Assembly (NCBI RefSeq): GCF_002094885.1
Contig: NZ_MSIT01000016.1
Coordinates: 1 to 56,267, forward strand
From: Salibaculum halophilum
GTDB taxonomy: Bacteria; Pseudomonadota; Alphaproteobacteria; Rhodobacterales; Rhodobacteraceae
Direction: 5' to 3'
DNA: 56,267 bases
The translations under genes were made by a program, and so were the position numbers. The notes under the pieces are model-generated. The model was not told the origin of the DNA. It did no database searches and saw only the letters and a program-made list of their open reading frames with translations. Positions 1 through 8,577 of this stretch are shown one piece after another (the stretch's first letter is position 1; each line of letters begins with the position of its first letter).

Positions 1-93
1 GATGGCGCCGAAGGAAACCACGAGACCGAGGCCCGCGTCCGCCAGGAGGTCGACACCCTCTGCAGCACCTTCCCGATCTACCCGAACCTGTGA
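1..93 (+). CDS. glyA: Serine hydroxymethyltransferase, C-terminal end only
   Basis: Frame 1 is open from the first base to a TGA at 91-93 and encodes about 30 residues. The tail, ending TFPIYPNL, with an acidic helix and a single Cys before it, matches the usual C-terminus of bacterial GlyA (typically ...LC..FPIYP.L). GlyA is the PLP enzyme that interconverts serine and glycine while loading tetrahydrofolate. The rest of the gene lies outside the window. Identification rests on this short tail alone, so it is likely rather than certain. The gene converges on the amidohydrolase at 151, and an inverted repeat lies between them. Confidence 0.7.
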   Translation, partial: DGAEGNHETEARVRQEVDTLCSTFPIYPNL

Positions 94-110
94 AAAACCC
101 CGCCGCGGCG

Positions 111-136
111 GGACGGAAATTCCAGAATTTCCGTCC
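111..136. repeat. Perfect 12-bp inverted repeat between convergent genes
   Basis: Arms 111-122 and 125-136 (GGACGGAAATTC / GAATTTCCGTCC) are perfectly complementary around a 2-base centre, next to the glyA stop codon. The 14-base core AAATTCCAGAATTT recurs inside another intergenic hairpin at 30912-30935. It could act as a bidirectional terminator, although there is no clear T-run, or be a dispersed repeat family. Confidence 0.65.
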
Positions 137-150
137 CCGGCTCAAAAGGG

Positions 151-1377
151 TCAGACGGGATGCCGGGACAGGCCTGTCAACGCCTCGGCCAAGACCTCGA
201 CAGCAAGGCCCATGTCGGCGGCGCTGGCGAACTCTCGGGGCGAATGGCTGGCCCCGTCGCGGCAGCGCAGGAACAGCATCGCGACCGGGCAAAGGTCGGC
301 CATGGCCGATGTATCATGCGTGGCCCCCGACGGCAGCAGGCGCGCGGACCCGGAACGGGCCGTCACAGCCTTGGCCAGCGCCCCGCGCAGGGGCGCGTCG
401 CACGGGACGGCAGGCTGGGCGTAGGTCCGGTCCATCTCGAAGGTCAGACCGGCCGCCGCTGCCAGGCCCTCGCCCTCTGCCCGCGCTGTGTCGGCAAACC
501 GCGCGCGATCAGCATCGTCCGGCGCGCGGATTTCCAGCGTGAGATCAACGCTTTCGGGGATCGCATTCACGACGTCGGGATGCACCTCCAGCGTTCCGAC
601 CGTGGCGCGCAGGTCGGGTTGGGCGCAGGCGGCATCATGGACCCGGGCCACGAAACGGCTTGCCGCGACGAGGGCATCGCGACGCCCCTGCATCGGCACG
701 GTGCCCGCATGGCCTGTCTCTCCGGTAAAGCGCACCCGGTTGCGTTCGATCCCGCAGATCCCGGTGACCACCCCCAGCGCGAGGTTTTCCTCCTCCAGCA
801 CCGGACCCTGTTCGATATGGACCTCCAGAAAGCCCAGTGTGCGGGTCGGGTCACGGGCCAGTGTCAACGCGGCCTCGGCGTCGCCGCCGAAGGCCTCCAG
901 CGCCGCACCGAGGCGGTTTCCGGCGCGGTCGGTCAGGTCGAAAATTTCCGGGTCGAGCGTTCCGGCCAGCGCCCGCGGCCCCATCAGGGCCGTGGGAAAG
1001 CGCACGCCCTCTTCGTCGGCAAAGGCCAGGACCTCCGTGCCGAAGGGCAGCGCGACCCCCTCGGCCTGCAGGCGCTCAAGGGCGAGACAGGCGAGGACAA
1101 CCCCCATGATCCCGTCGTAGCGCCCGCCGTTGCGCACCGAGTCCTGATGTGAGCCGATCAGCAGCGTCGGCGCGCCCTCGGGCCCCGCCTTGCGCCCGAC
1201 CAGCGTGCCCGCGGCGTCCAGATGAACCGACAGGCCGGCCTGTTCCATCCAGCGGCCGATCAGGTCGTTGGCGGCTGCATGTTCGGGGGTGAACGGCAAG
1301 CGCGTCACGCCGTCGGTCGTTTCGCTGCACGCGGCGATCTCGGTCAGCCTGCGTTCGGCCTCGGCGCCCCACTCCAT
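151..1377 (-). CDS. M20-family amidohydrolase (N-carbamoyl-amino-acid hydrolase / allantoate amidohydrolase type)
   Basis: A 408-residue metal-dependent hydrolase of the hydantoinase/carbamoylase branch of peptidase family M20. Visible ligands are H77 and D79 in GSHQDS, D88 in GGRYDG, the E122-E123 pair in ADEEG, H187 in EVHIEQGP, and a late GATHDTSAM motif with the last His. These fit a two-metal centre that hydrolyses N-carbamoyl or related amide bonds. I chose the ATG at 1377 because GGAGGG lies 5 bases upstream; a TTG at 1389 is less likely. It is divergent from the GntR gene and shares palindromic operators with it. Neighbouring transporter genes suggest a cytoplasmic enzyme acting on an imported N-substituted amino acid or peptide-like compound. 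The exact substrate cannot be read from the sequence. Confidence 0.85.
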   Translation of the reverse strand: MEWGAEAERRLTEIAACSETTDGVTRLPFTPEHAAANDLIGRWMEQAGLSVHLDAAGTLVGRKAGPEGAPTLLIGSHQDSVRNGGRYDGIMGVVLACLALERLQAEGVALPFGTEVLAFADEEGVRFPTALMGPRALAGTLDPEIFDLTDRAGNRLGAALEAFGGDAEAALTLARDPTRTLGFLEVHIEQGPVLEEENLALGVVTGICGIERNRVRFTGETGHAGTVPMQGRRDALVAASRFVARVHDAACAQPDLRATVGTLEVHPDVVNAIPESVDLTLEIRAPDDADRARFADTARAEGEGLAAAAGLTFEMDRTYAQPAVPCDAPLRGALAKAVTARSGSARLLPSGATHDTSAMADLCPVAMLFLRCRDGASHSPREFASAADMGLAVEVLAEALTGLSRHPV

Positions 1378-1389
1378 GCGACCCTCCAA

Positions 1390-1401
1390 TTATCATGATA
1401 A
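1390..1401. promoter_or_regulatory. Palindromic operator candidate TTATCATGATAA (copy 1)
   Basis: A perfect 12-bp palindrome just upstream of the amidohydrolase start on the minus strand. The identical sequence recurs at 1441-1452, 51 bp away, and near-copies lie at 2958 and 2986. The likely ligand is the GntR-family protein encoded at 1469. Confidence 0.7.
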
Positions 1402-1440
1402 ATTATCGGCTACACATACGGCCACCTCTTGTCTATGTTT

Positions 1441-1452
1441 TTATCATGATAA
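1441..1452. promoter_or_regulatory. Palindromic operator candidate TTATCATGATAA (copy 2)
   Basis: The second perfect copy ends 16 bp before the GntR gene start. The 51-bp centre-to-centre spacing to copy 1 is close to five helical turns, so two dimers could bind on one face of the DNA. Its position fits autoregulation of the regulator and control of the divergent hydrolase. Confidence 0.7.
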
Positions 1453-1468
1453 TACGCCCGAGGTCCTG

Positions 1469-2230
1469 ATGGACGGCAGCAACAAGCAAGCGGAGCGACC
1501 CAGGCGATCGCGCCCGGTTCGCGTGGCCGAAGAGATCAAGCAATGGGTTGTCGAGCGGGACCTTAAACAGGGGGCCAAGCTGCCCAACGAGGCGGCGATG
1601 ATCCAGACATTCGGGGTGTCCAAGGGCACCGTGCGCGAGGCCATGCGTATCCTCGAGGCGCAGGGGCTGATCGTTACCCGCACCGGCCCGGGGGGCGGCA
1701 GTTTCGTGGGCGAGGTCTCGGCCCACCGGGCGCGGTCGCTCTTGGCCAACTATTTCTATTTCCAGGAACTCTCGCTCGCCGACATCTACCAGATGCGCAA
1801 GCTTCTGGAGCCGGAGCTGGCCGCGAGCCTCGCCGGCACCTTGAGCCCGGCACAGCTGGACGAATTGCAGGCCCTGGCCGAACGCCACCCCGAACCCGCG
1901 CAAACCGCGGAGGAGGAAAAGCAACAGCACGTGTCGTCGCTGGCCTTTCACGCGCGCCTGTCGGAATTCGCCGATAACCGTCTGCTGGGTTTCGTCATCG
2001 GCTTCATGGCCCGCATCCTGCGGGAAATGACCGTCTATCGCAGGCTCTACGAGCCGCCGAACCATGCGCTCTGGGCGCGCGGGCGCAAGCACCAGCTCGA
2101 TCTTGTCGCCGCGCTGCGGCAGGGCGATGCGGCGCGTGCGCGGCAGGTCATGGCGTCGCACATGGCCGGGGCCGAGGAAATGATGGTCGCCCAGGAGGCC
2201 CAGATCAAACGGCAGTTCATGGCCGAGTAA
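1469..2230 (+). CDS. GntR/FadR-family transcriptional regulator
   Basis: A 253-residue regulator. An N-terminal winged helix-turn-helix (about residues 17-82, with KLPNEAAMIQ and SKGTVREAMRIL typical of GntR) is followed by an all-helical FCD-type ligand domain (from about residue 110, beginning YQMRKLLEPELA). The ATG at 1469 was chosen because the family domain starts directly after it; the longer open frame upstream runs through the operator region. It probably senses a small carboxylate or amino-acid-like effector and controls the divergent hydrolase, itself, the DUF1028 gene and the transporter through TTATCATGATAA sites. Confidence 0.88.
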   Translation: MDGSNKQAERPRRSRPVRVAEEIKQWVVERDLKQGAKLPNEAAMIQTFGVSKGTVREAMRILEAQGLIVTRTGPGGGSFVGEVSAHRARSLLANYFYFQELSLADIYQMRKLLEPELAASLAGTLSPAQLDELQALAERHPEPAQTAEEEKQQHVSSLAFHARLSEFADNRLLGFVIGFMARILREMTVYRRLYEPPNHALWARGRKHQLDLVAALRQGDAARARQVMASHMAGAEEMMVAQEAQIKRQFMAE

Positions 2231-2267
2231 TCCACCGAAAGGGCGGGCCGGCCCTGGTCCGGGCCGG

Positions 2268-2927
2268 TCACGGCGCGCGGTGGCGGTCGGCAAGCACCGG
2301 CACTTCGTCCAGCCAATCGTGATAGGGCGGCATGTGAACCCGGTCGCAAAGGGCGCGCAGCGCGCGTAGCGGCGCCGGGTCGCAGTCCACCCGCAGGTCC
2401 AGCGGCGGGTGATCCGGGGACAGCACCAGAAGTGCCGCCGATTGCAGCCCGCGCGTGTCGCCGCCCGCGTCGGCGGCGGCGTCCAGCACACCAAGCATCC
2501 GCTCGGATGCGCTGTCGCAGGGGCGGGCATGGGCCGCCACCATGGCCGCCAGAACTTCCGGTCCGGCCAGCATGTTGCCTGCGACGGTCAGCCCCGGCCG
2601 GCAGTCATGAGCGGCATGGGCGATGCTGTTGGTGCCGGTATGCCCGGCCGTTCCGCCGCCGCGGTCGAGCGCGATCATCTGGCGATGGCCCTTTCCGGGA
2701 TCGGCCTCGGTCAGGTCGGCGACGACGCGATCCGCCGTGGCGCCCGCATGCATGAGCCGCAACGCGTCATCGCGCCAGAAGGTGCTGGGCGCGGTGCCCT
2801 GTGCCGCGACAAGCCCCGATTCGATATCGCCGCGCAGCACCCAACCGCCCACGCACAGACTTCCCGTGGCCGCGGCCCCGGCATAAGTGCCTGTTTCTTC
2901 GTCGTAGGAGAGAATCGAAAAGGTCAT
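2268..2927 (-). CDS. DUF1028 family protein (Ntn-hydrolase-like)
   Basis: A 219-residue protein starting MTFSILSYDEETG, with the glycine-rich region (AAATGSLCVGG) and GNML segment characteristic of DUF1028. The family has been described as structurally related to Ntn hydrolases and often sits beside peptide or amino acid transporters, but its reaction is unknown. It faces the transporter operon across a 95-bp AT-rich divergent region carrying two operator-like palindromes, so it is probably co-regulated. A role in processing the imported compound is an inference from context only. Confidence 0.82.
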   Translation of the reverse strand: MTFSILSYDEETGTYAGAAATGSLCVGGWVLRGDIESGLVAAQGTAPSTFWRDDALRLMHAGATADRVVADLTEADPGKGHRQMIALDRGGGTAGHTGTNSIAHAAHDCRPGLTVAGNMLAGPEVLAAMVAAHARPCDSASERMLGVLDAAADAGGDTRGLQSAALLVLSPDHPPLDLRVDCDPAPLRALRALCDRVHMPPYHDWLDEVPVLADRHRAP

Positions 2928-2957
2928 GCCAGGATCCGTGTAACATTTTTCTTGAAT

Positions 2958-2997
2958 TTATCATTATAATTTGTCTCAATGCAATTAATCATGATAA
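2958..2997. promoter_or_regulatory. Two operator-like palindromes in the DUF1028/transporter divergent promoter region
   Basis: TTATCATTATAA (2958-2969) and TAATCATGATAA (2986-2997) each differ by one base from the perfect operator found at 1390 and 1441. On the plus strand TTGTCT (2971) and GATAAT (2993), 16 bp apart, resemble -35 and -10 boxes for the transporter. On the minus strand TATAAT (2963-2968) could be the -10 of the DUF1028 gene. Both possible -10 boxes overlap a palindrome, as expected for repression by a GntR-type protein. Confidence 0.6.
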
Positions 2998-3022
2998 TTT
3001 AACCCGCAACAGAGAGGCTCGC

Positions 3023-4600
3023 ATGACACTGACTGACCTGACACGGCGGACGCTGATGGCGTCGACGGCGGCGCTTGCGCTGGGGCTTGGCGCGGCGCCT
3101 GTGGCAACGGCCCAGACCCCCGAAGACGTGCTGATCGTCGGCCAGATCGCCGAACCCAAGGCGCTGGACCCGGCCGCGGTGACGGCCGTCAACGATTTCC
3201 GCATCCTGATGAACGTCTTCGACGGGCTCGTCCGTTACAAGGACGGCACGCTGGAGGTTGAACCCGCGCTGGCCACCGACTGGACCATCAGCGACGACGG
3301 CACCGTCTACACCTTCAACCTGCGGGAGGGCGTCACCTTTCACGACGGCACGCCCTTCAATGCCGAGGCGGTGGTCTTCAACTTCGAGCGGATGCTCAAC
3401 GAGGACCACCCCTACCACGACACCGGCCCCTTCCCGCTGGCCTTCTTCTTCTCGGCGGTCGAGAGCGTCGAGGCGCTGGACGATACAACGGTCGAGTTCA
3501 CCCTGAACGCGCCCTATGCGCCCTTCCTGTCGAACCTGGCCTATCCGACCGGGCTGATCGTCTCGCCCGCCTCGGTCGAGGACCATGGCGAAGAGGTCGG
3601 CCGCAACCCCGTCGGCACCGGCCCGTTCACCTTCGTCGAATGGCGCAGCAACGAGGCCGTCGTTGTCGAGGGCAACCCCGACTACTGGGACGGCGCCCCG
3701 GGGCTGGAGGCCGTGGTCTTCCGCCCGATCACCGACGCCAACACCCGCACCGCGGAAATGCTGGCCGGCGGCATCGACCTGATGGTCGAGGTGCCCCCTG
3801 TGGCCCTGTCGGAGTTCGAGGGTGACGGGTTCACCGTGCACGAACAGGCCGGCCCGCATGTCTGGTTCCTGATCCTGAACGCCAAGGAAGGCCCCTTCGT
3901 CGACAAGCGCGTCCGCCAGGCCGCGAACTACGCGGTCAACAAGGAGGCCATCGTCAACGACGTGCTGGAAGGGACCGCCGAGGTCGCCGCCGGCCCGACG
4001 CCGCCGGCCTTCGCCTGGGCGCACAATCCGGACCTCGAGCCCTATCCCTACGACCCGGACCGTGCCCGCGAGTTGCTGGACGAGGCCGGGGTCGAGGATG
4101 CCGAGCTGACCTTCTACGTCACCGAGGGCGGGTCGGGAATGCTGGACCCGGTCGCCATGGGCACCGCCATCCAGGCCGACCTTGAGGCCGTGGGCTTTGA
4201 CGTGACCATCGAGACCTACGAGTGGAACACCTTCCTGGGCGAGGTGAACCCGGGGCTGGAGGGCAAGGCCGACATGGCCGAGATGGCCTGGATGACCAAC
4301 GACCCGGACACCCTGCCCTTCCTGACACTGCGATCCGAGGCGCTTCCCGACCAGGGCGGCTTCAACTCAGGCTACTACTCCAACCCCGAGGTGGACGAGC
4401 TGCTGGAAGCGGCCCGCGTCGAGACCGACCAGGAGGAACGCGCGCGACTCTACCGCGAGATGCAGGAGATCGTGCAGGAGGACGCGCCCTGGGTCTTTGT
4501 CGCCAACTGGAAGCAGAACGCGGTCACAAACGACCGGGTCGACGGGTTTTCCTTGCAACCGTCCTTCTTCCTGCTGCTGGATGACGTGACCAAGGACTGA
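3023..4600 (+). CDS. Peptide-type ABC transporter substrate-binding protein (SBP family 5)
   Basis: A 525-residue periplasmic binding protein of the DppA/OppA class. The N-terminus (TRRTLMASTAALALG, ending near APVATAQ) resembles a Tat-type signal peptide. The mature part carries family landmarks: EPKALDP, FNLREGVTFHDGTPF, NPVGTGPF, and VDKRVRQAANYAVNK. The ATG at 3023 is preceded by AGAGAGG. It is the first gene of a five-component transporter encoded by four genes. Family members bind di- and oligopeptides, glutathione, opines or nickel chelates; the neighbouring carbamoylase-like enzyme hints at an amide or peptide-like ligand. Confidence 0.9.
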   Translation: MTLTDLTRRTLMASTAALALGLGAAPVATAQTPEDVLIVGQIAEPKALDPAAVTAVNDFRILMNVFDGLVRYKDGTLEVEPALATDWTISDDGTVYTFNLREGVTFHDGTPFNAEAVVFNFERMLNEDHPYHDTGPFPLAFFFSAVESVEALDDTTVEFTLNAPYAPFLSNLAYPTGLIVSPASVEDHGEEVGRNPVGTGPFTFVEWRSNEAVVVEGNPDYWDGAPGLEAVVFRPITDANTRTAEMLAGGIDLMVEVPPVALSEFEGDGFTVHEQAGPHVWFLILNAKEGPFVDKRVRQAANYAVNKEAIVNDVLEGTAEVAAGPTPPAFAWAHNPDLEPYPYDPDRARELLDEAGVEDAELTFYVTEGGSGMLDPVAMGTAIQADLEAVGFDVTIETYEWNTFLGEVNPGLEGKADMAEMAWMTNDPDTLPFLTLRSEALPDQGGFNSGYYSNPEVDELLEAARVETDQEERARLYREMQEIVQEDAPWVFVANWKQNAVTNDRVDGFSLQPSFFLLLDDVTKD

Positions 4601-4669
4601 TCCGACACCGGGCGCGGCCTGTTCCGGCGGGCCGCGCCCCTGCACCAATCCTCGCCGGGGGGGGCGCGC

Positions 4670-5617
4670 ATGGCCGGATATATCCTGAAACGGCTGGTGT
4701 CGGCCATTCCCGTGCTGCTGGGGATTTCGGTCATCGTCTTCCTGATCATGGCGATGATCCCGGGAGACCCGGCCACGGCGATCCTGGGCTCCTACGCGAC
4801 ACCCGAGAACGTCGAAAAACTCAACCGCGACCTGGGCCTCGATAAACCGCTGGTGCAGCGATACTTCATATGGCTGGGCAACATGCTGCAGGGGGATTTC
4901 GGGCGCTCCTTCTCGCTCAACCGCCCGGTGATCGACGAGGTCCTGGAACGGTTCAACGGCACGCTGATCCTGGCCGGGACATCCTTTGTCATCTGCTCCT
5001 TTCTCGGCGTGGCGGCGGGCGTGATCTCGGCCGCGCGGCAATACGGAGCGGCCGACAAGGCGATCACCTTCGTGGTCCTGCTGGGCATTTCGATCCCGTC
5101 CTTCTTTCTGGGCATGATGATGATCCTGATCTTCGCGGTGAACCTGCAGTGGTTCCCCGTTTCGGGCATGTGGCCGATCTACGGTGATCGCGACATCGCG
5201 GCCCTGATCAGCCACCTGACCCTGCCTGCGCTGGCGCTGGCCACCGTGGCCACCGGCGTGATCGCGCGGCTGTCGCGCTCGGCCATGCTCGAGGTGCTGC
5301 GCCAGGATTTCATCCGCACCGCGCGGGCCAAGGGCGTGCACGAGCGCGGCGTGATCTGGCGCCATGCGCTGCGCGCGGCCATGGTCAGCATCATCCCGGT
5401 ACTCGGCATCCAGGCCGGATTCGTCCTGTCCGGCGCGGTCTACATCGAGATCGTGTTCCAGTGGCCCGGCGTGGGGCGGATGCTGGTCGACGCGATCCTG
5501 ACCCGCGACATCCTGCTGGTGCAGGGCGGGGTGGTCTTCGTCGCCGCCTGTTACGTGATGTTCAACATCGCGGTGGACGTGGCGCAAAGCCTGCTGGACC
5601 CGAGGATCAAGACATGA
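4670..5617 (+). CDS. Peptide-type ABC transporter permease, DppB-like
   Basis: A 315-residue inner-membrane permease. It begins MAGYILKRLVSAIPVLLGISVIVFL, as in DppB/GsiC homologues, has six predicted membrane segments and contains the cytoplasmic EAA-type loop (about residues 210-235, RTARAKGV). Its TGA overlaps the ATG of the next gene (ATGA, 5614-5617), so translation is probably coupled. It pairs with the permease half of the fused protein that follows. Confidence 0.9.
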   Translation: MAGYILKRLVSAIPVLLGISVIVFLIMAMIPGDPATAILGSYATPENVEKLNRDLGLDKPLVQRYFIWLGNMLQGDFGRSFSLNRPVIDEVLERFNGTLILAGTSFVICSFLGVAAGVISAARQYGAADKAITFVVLLGISIPSFFLGMMMILIFAVNLQWFPVSGMWPIYGDRDIAALISHLTLPALALATVATGVIARLSRSAMLEVLRQDFIRTARAKGVHERGVIWRHALRAAMVSIIPVLGIQAGFVLSGAVYIEIVFQWPGVGRMLVDAILTRDILLVQGGVVFVAACYVMFNIAVDVAQSLLDPRIKT

Positions 5618-7497
5618 GCTTCCTGCGCCTTCTCGCCCGCAACCGGTTGGCGCTTGCCGGGCTGGTTGTCATGGGGATCGTGGTTTTGCTGGCCCTGATC
5701 ACGCCACTGCTGCCCCTGGCCGAGCCGAACGTGACCAGCACCGGTGACCGCTTCCAGCGCCCGTTCACCGAGGGCGCGCTGCTGGGCACCGATCACCTGG
5801 GCCGCGACCTGCTCAGCCGGTTGCTGCACGGCACGCGGCTCAGCCTGGCCGTGGGGGTCGCCGCCGCCGTGATCGCGGCGACGCTGGGTGCGGCTGTCGG
5901 CATCATCGCCGGCTTCTACGGCGGGCGCACCGACAACATCATCATGCGCGGCGTCGACATGCTGATGGCCTTTCCCTACATCCTGCTGGCGCTGGCCATC
6001 GTCGCCGCCCTCGGCCCCGGCCTGCTGAACGCGCTGATCGCCGTGGCGGCGGTGAACATCCCCTTCTTCGCCCGCAACATTCGTGGCGTGACCGTGGGGA
6101 TCGCGACCAAGGAATTCGTGGACGCCGCCCGGCTGTCGGGGATGGGCGACATTCGCATCATCGCCACCGAAGTCCTGCCCAACGTCATCCCGGTGATCGT
6201 CATCGCCATGTCCACAACCGTGGGCTGGATGATCCTCGAGACCGCCGGTCTGAGCTTTCTGGGGCTGGGCAGCCAGCCGCCCGTGGCCGACCTCGGCTCG
6301 ATGCTGGGCGAGGCGCGCTCGGCCCTGATCACCAATCCGCATACCTCGATCGTGCCGGGGGCGATGATCCTGGTCATCGTCATGGCGATCAACCTGCTGG
6401 GCGACGGGGTACGCGACGCGCTGGACCCGCGCCTGAAATCCGGCGCGCTGAACCGGCCCATGCCGACCACGCTTGTGGATCGCGAGGGCCCGGTACCCGC
6501 GCCGCAGACTGGCGGCGCGCTGCTGTCCATCGACGGGCTGAAGACCGAGTTCCACCTCAAGAACCGCCACTACAAGGCGGTGGGCGGCGTGACTCTGTCG
6601 GTGCGACCGGGCGAATGCCTCGGCATCATCGGCGAGAGCGGCTCGGGCAAGTCGGTCACCGCGCTTTCGGTCATGGGGCTGGTCGCCTCGCCCCCCGGGG
6701 TCATCACCGGCGGGGCCGTGCATTTCGAGGGCCAGGACCTTGTCGGCGCCCCCTATGCCAATTTGCGCCGGATGCGAGGCGACCGGGTCGCCTACATCTT
6801 TCAGGACCCGCTGGCGACGCTGCACCCGCTCTACTCGGTCGGTGACCAGTTGATCGAAGCGGTGCAGTCCCACCACCCCACGTCGAGGCCCGAGGCCCGC
6901 GCCCATGCCATCGACCTGCTGAAATCCGTGCGCATCCCCAATGCCGAAAGCCGAATCGACAGCTACCCGCACGAGATGTCGGGCGGGATGCGCCAGCGGG
7001 TCGGCATCGCCATGGCCCTGGCCAACGACCCGGACGTGATCATCGCCGACGAACCCACGACGGCGCTGGACGTGACGGTGCAGGCGCAGATCCTGTCACT
7101 GCTGGAGGACCTGCGGCGCGACCGCGGGCTGGCCATCGTCTTCATCACGCATGATTTCGGCGTGGTGGCCCAGCTCTGCGACCGGGTCGCCGTCATGTAT
7201 GCCGGCCGCATCGTCGAGGCGGGGCCGACCGACGCCATCCTGACAGCGCCATCACATCCCTACACATCGCGGCTGATGGCATGCGTGCCCGAACTTGGCG
7301 CCGGGCGGCGCGAATTGGCCGCGATTCCCGGCCTGCCGCCAGTGGTCGACCGACTGCCAGACGGATGCGCCTTTGCCGACCGCTGTCACAAGGTGCAGGC
7401 GGCCTGCCGCCGCGGCGAGATCGACCTGGTGGACAACGGGCCGGATCGGACCGTGCGCTGCATCGACCCCGAACCGGTGAGGGAGGCCGCCCAATGA
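5614..7497 (+). CDS. Fused peptide ABC transporter permease (DppC-like) and ATPase (DppD-like)
   Basis: A 627-residue natural fusion. Residues about 1-285 are a DppC-type permease: an N-terminal membrane anchor, [16 protein letters not shown], and the EAA loop near [12 protein letters not shown]. After a short proline-rich linker, residues about 305-627 are a DppD-type ATPase with Walker A GESGSGKS, signature MSGGMRQR, Walker [13 protein letters not shown], and the C-terminal oligopeptide domain with Cys-rich [14 protein letters not shown]. The frame is continuous with no stop between domains. Such fusions are known in Rhodobacteraceae. The start ATG overlaps the upstream permease stop, and the gene itself overlaps the following ATPase by 4 bases. 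Confidence 0.9.
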   Translation: MSFLRLLARNRLALAGLVVMGIVVLLALITPLLPLAEPNVTSTGDRFQRPFTEGALLGTDHLGRDLLSRLLHGTRLSLAVGVAAAVIAATLGAAVGIIAGFYGGRTDNIIMRGVDMLMAFPYILLALAIVAALGPGLLNALIAVAAVNIPFFARNIRGVTVGIATKEFVDAARLSGMGDIRIIATEVLPNVIPVIVIAMSTTVGWMILETAGLSFLGLGSQPPVADLGSMLGEARSALITNPHTSIVPGAMILVIVMAINLLGDGVRDALDPRLKSGALNRPMPTTLVDREGPVPAPQTGGALLSIDGLKTEFHLKNRHYKAVGGVTLSVRPGECLGIIGESGSGKSVTALSVMGLVASPPGVITGGAVHFEGQDLVGAPYANLRRMRGDRVAYIFQDPLATLHPLYSVGDQLIEAVQSHHPTSRPEARAHAIDLLKSVRIPNAESRIDSYPHEMSGGMRQRVGIAMALANDPDVIIADEPTTALDVTVQAQILSLLEDLRRDRGLAIVFITHDFGVVAQLCDRVAVMYAGRIVEAGPTDAILTAPSHPYTSRLMACVPELGAGRRELAAIPGLPPVVDRLPDGCAFADRCHKVQAACRRGEIDLVDNGPDRTVRCIDPEPVREAAQ

Positions 7498-8450
7498 CCC
7501 GCGCCCTGAAGCTGACCGACCTGTCCAAGACCTTCGATGTCGGCAAGCGCCTGCTGCGCCCGCCCCGCGCGCAGGTCCGCGCGGTGCAACCCATCACGCT
7601 GGAGGTGGAGACAGGCGAGACGCTGGGTATTGTCGGGGAGTCCGGCTGCGGGAAATCGACGCTGGCCCGGATGCTCGTGGGCCTGCTGGACCCCACCGAC
7701 GGCACCATCGAGATCGAGGGCGCGCCGCTGAACACCGCCGATCCGGCGGACTTTGGCAAGCGCATCCAGTATGTCTTTCAGGACCCGATCAGCAGCCTGA
7801 ACCCGCGCAAGACCATCCGCCAGATCATCGAGGCGCCCCTGCGCCACCTTCACGGAATGGACCGCGCGGCCCGGACAGCGCGCATCGCGGAAATCTTCGC
7901 CGCCGTGAACCTGCGCGAGGAATTCCTGGATCGCTACCCGCACGAGTTCTCCGGCGGGCAGGCCCAGCGGATCGGCATCGCCCGGGCGCTGGCCGCCGAC
8001 GCGCGCATCCTGATCCTCGATGAACCGGTCTCCGCGCTCGACGTCTCGGTGCAGGCGCAGGTTCTGAACCTGCTGCGTGATCTCAAGGACAAATTCGACC
8101 TGACCTACCTGTTCATCAGCCATGACTTGGCCGTGGTCGAGGCGGTCAGCGACCGCGTCGCCGTGCTCTATTTCGGATCGGTGGTCGAGGTGGGCCGCGC
8201 CGAGGAGGTCTTCGCGCGCCCGCGCCACCCCTACACGAAGCTGCTGGCCGACAGCGCCCCGGTGGTCGGTCGCGGGCTCAAGGCCCCCGAGGGCCGCGAG
8301 ACCGAACTGCCCGACCCGATGAACCCACCCGGGGGTTGCGCCTTCAAGGCGCGCTGTCCGCGGGCGAGCGAGCGCTGCGAGACCGTGCCGCCGCTGGAAC
8401 GCACCGCCCAGGGCTCTCACGTGGCCTGTTTCCACCCGCTCGAAACCTGA
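7494..8450 (+). CDS. Peptide-type ABC transporter ATPase, DppF-like
   Basis: A 318-residue second ATPase of the transporter. Walker [10 protein letters not shown] lies near residue 45, followed by the [12 protein letters not shown]-loop region typical of DppF/OppF, signature FSGGQAQR, Walker [13 protein letters not shown] and the switch His in ISHDLAVV. The Cys-rich C-terminal tail ([14 protein letters not shown]) is the oligopeptide-transporter extension. The start ATG overlaps the previous stop (ATGA). With the fused protein it forms the heterodimeric ATPase pair. No further gene of the operon follows. Confidence 0.92.
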   Translation: MTRALKLTDLSKTFDVGKRLLRPPRAQVRAVQPITLEVETGETLGIVGESGCGKSTLARMLVGLLDPTDGTIEIEGAPLNTADPADFGKRIQYVFQDPISSLNPRKTIRQIIEAPLRHLHGMDRAARTARIAEIFAAVNLREEFLDRYPHEFSGGQAQRIGIARALAADARILILDEPVSALDVSVQAQVLNLLRDLKDKFDLTYLFISHDLAVVEAVSDRVAVLYFGSVVEVGRAEEVFARPRHPYTKLLADSAPVVGRGLKAPEGRETELPDPMNPPGGCAFKARCPRASERCETVPPLERTAQGSHVACFHPLET

Positions 8451-8577
8451 GTGGGGCAGCGCGCTGGCCCTGACGGGCCGCCGCCCGCTGTCGGATTTTC
8501 GTTGCCATCTGGCGCGTTTGCGCCGACTCTCGCGATGATACCGCGCGCAACCGCGCTGCATCCGAAAGGCCGCGAAG

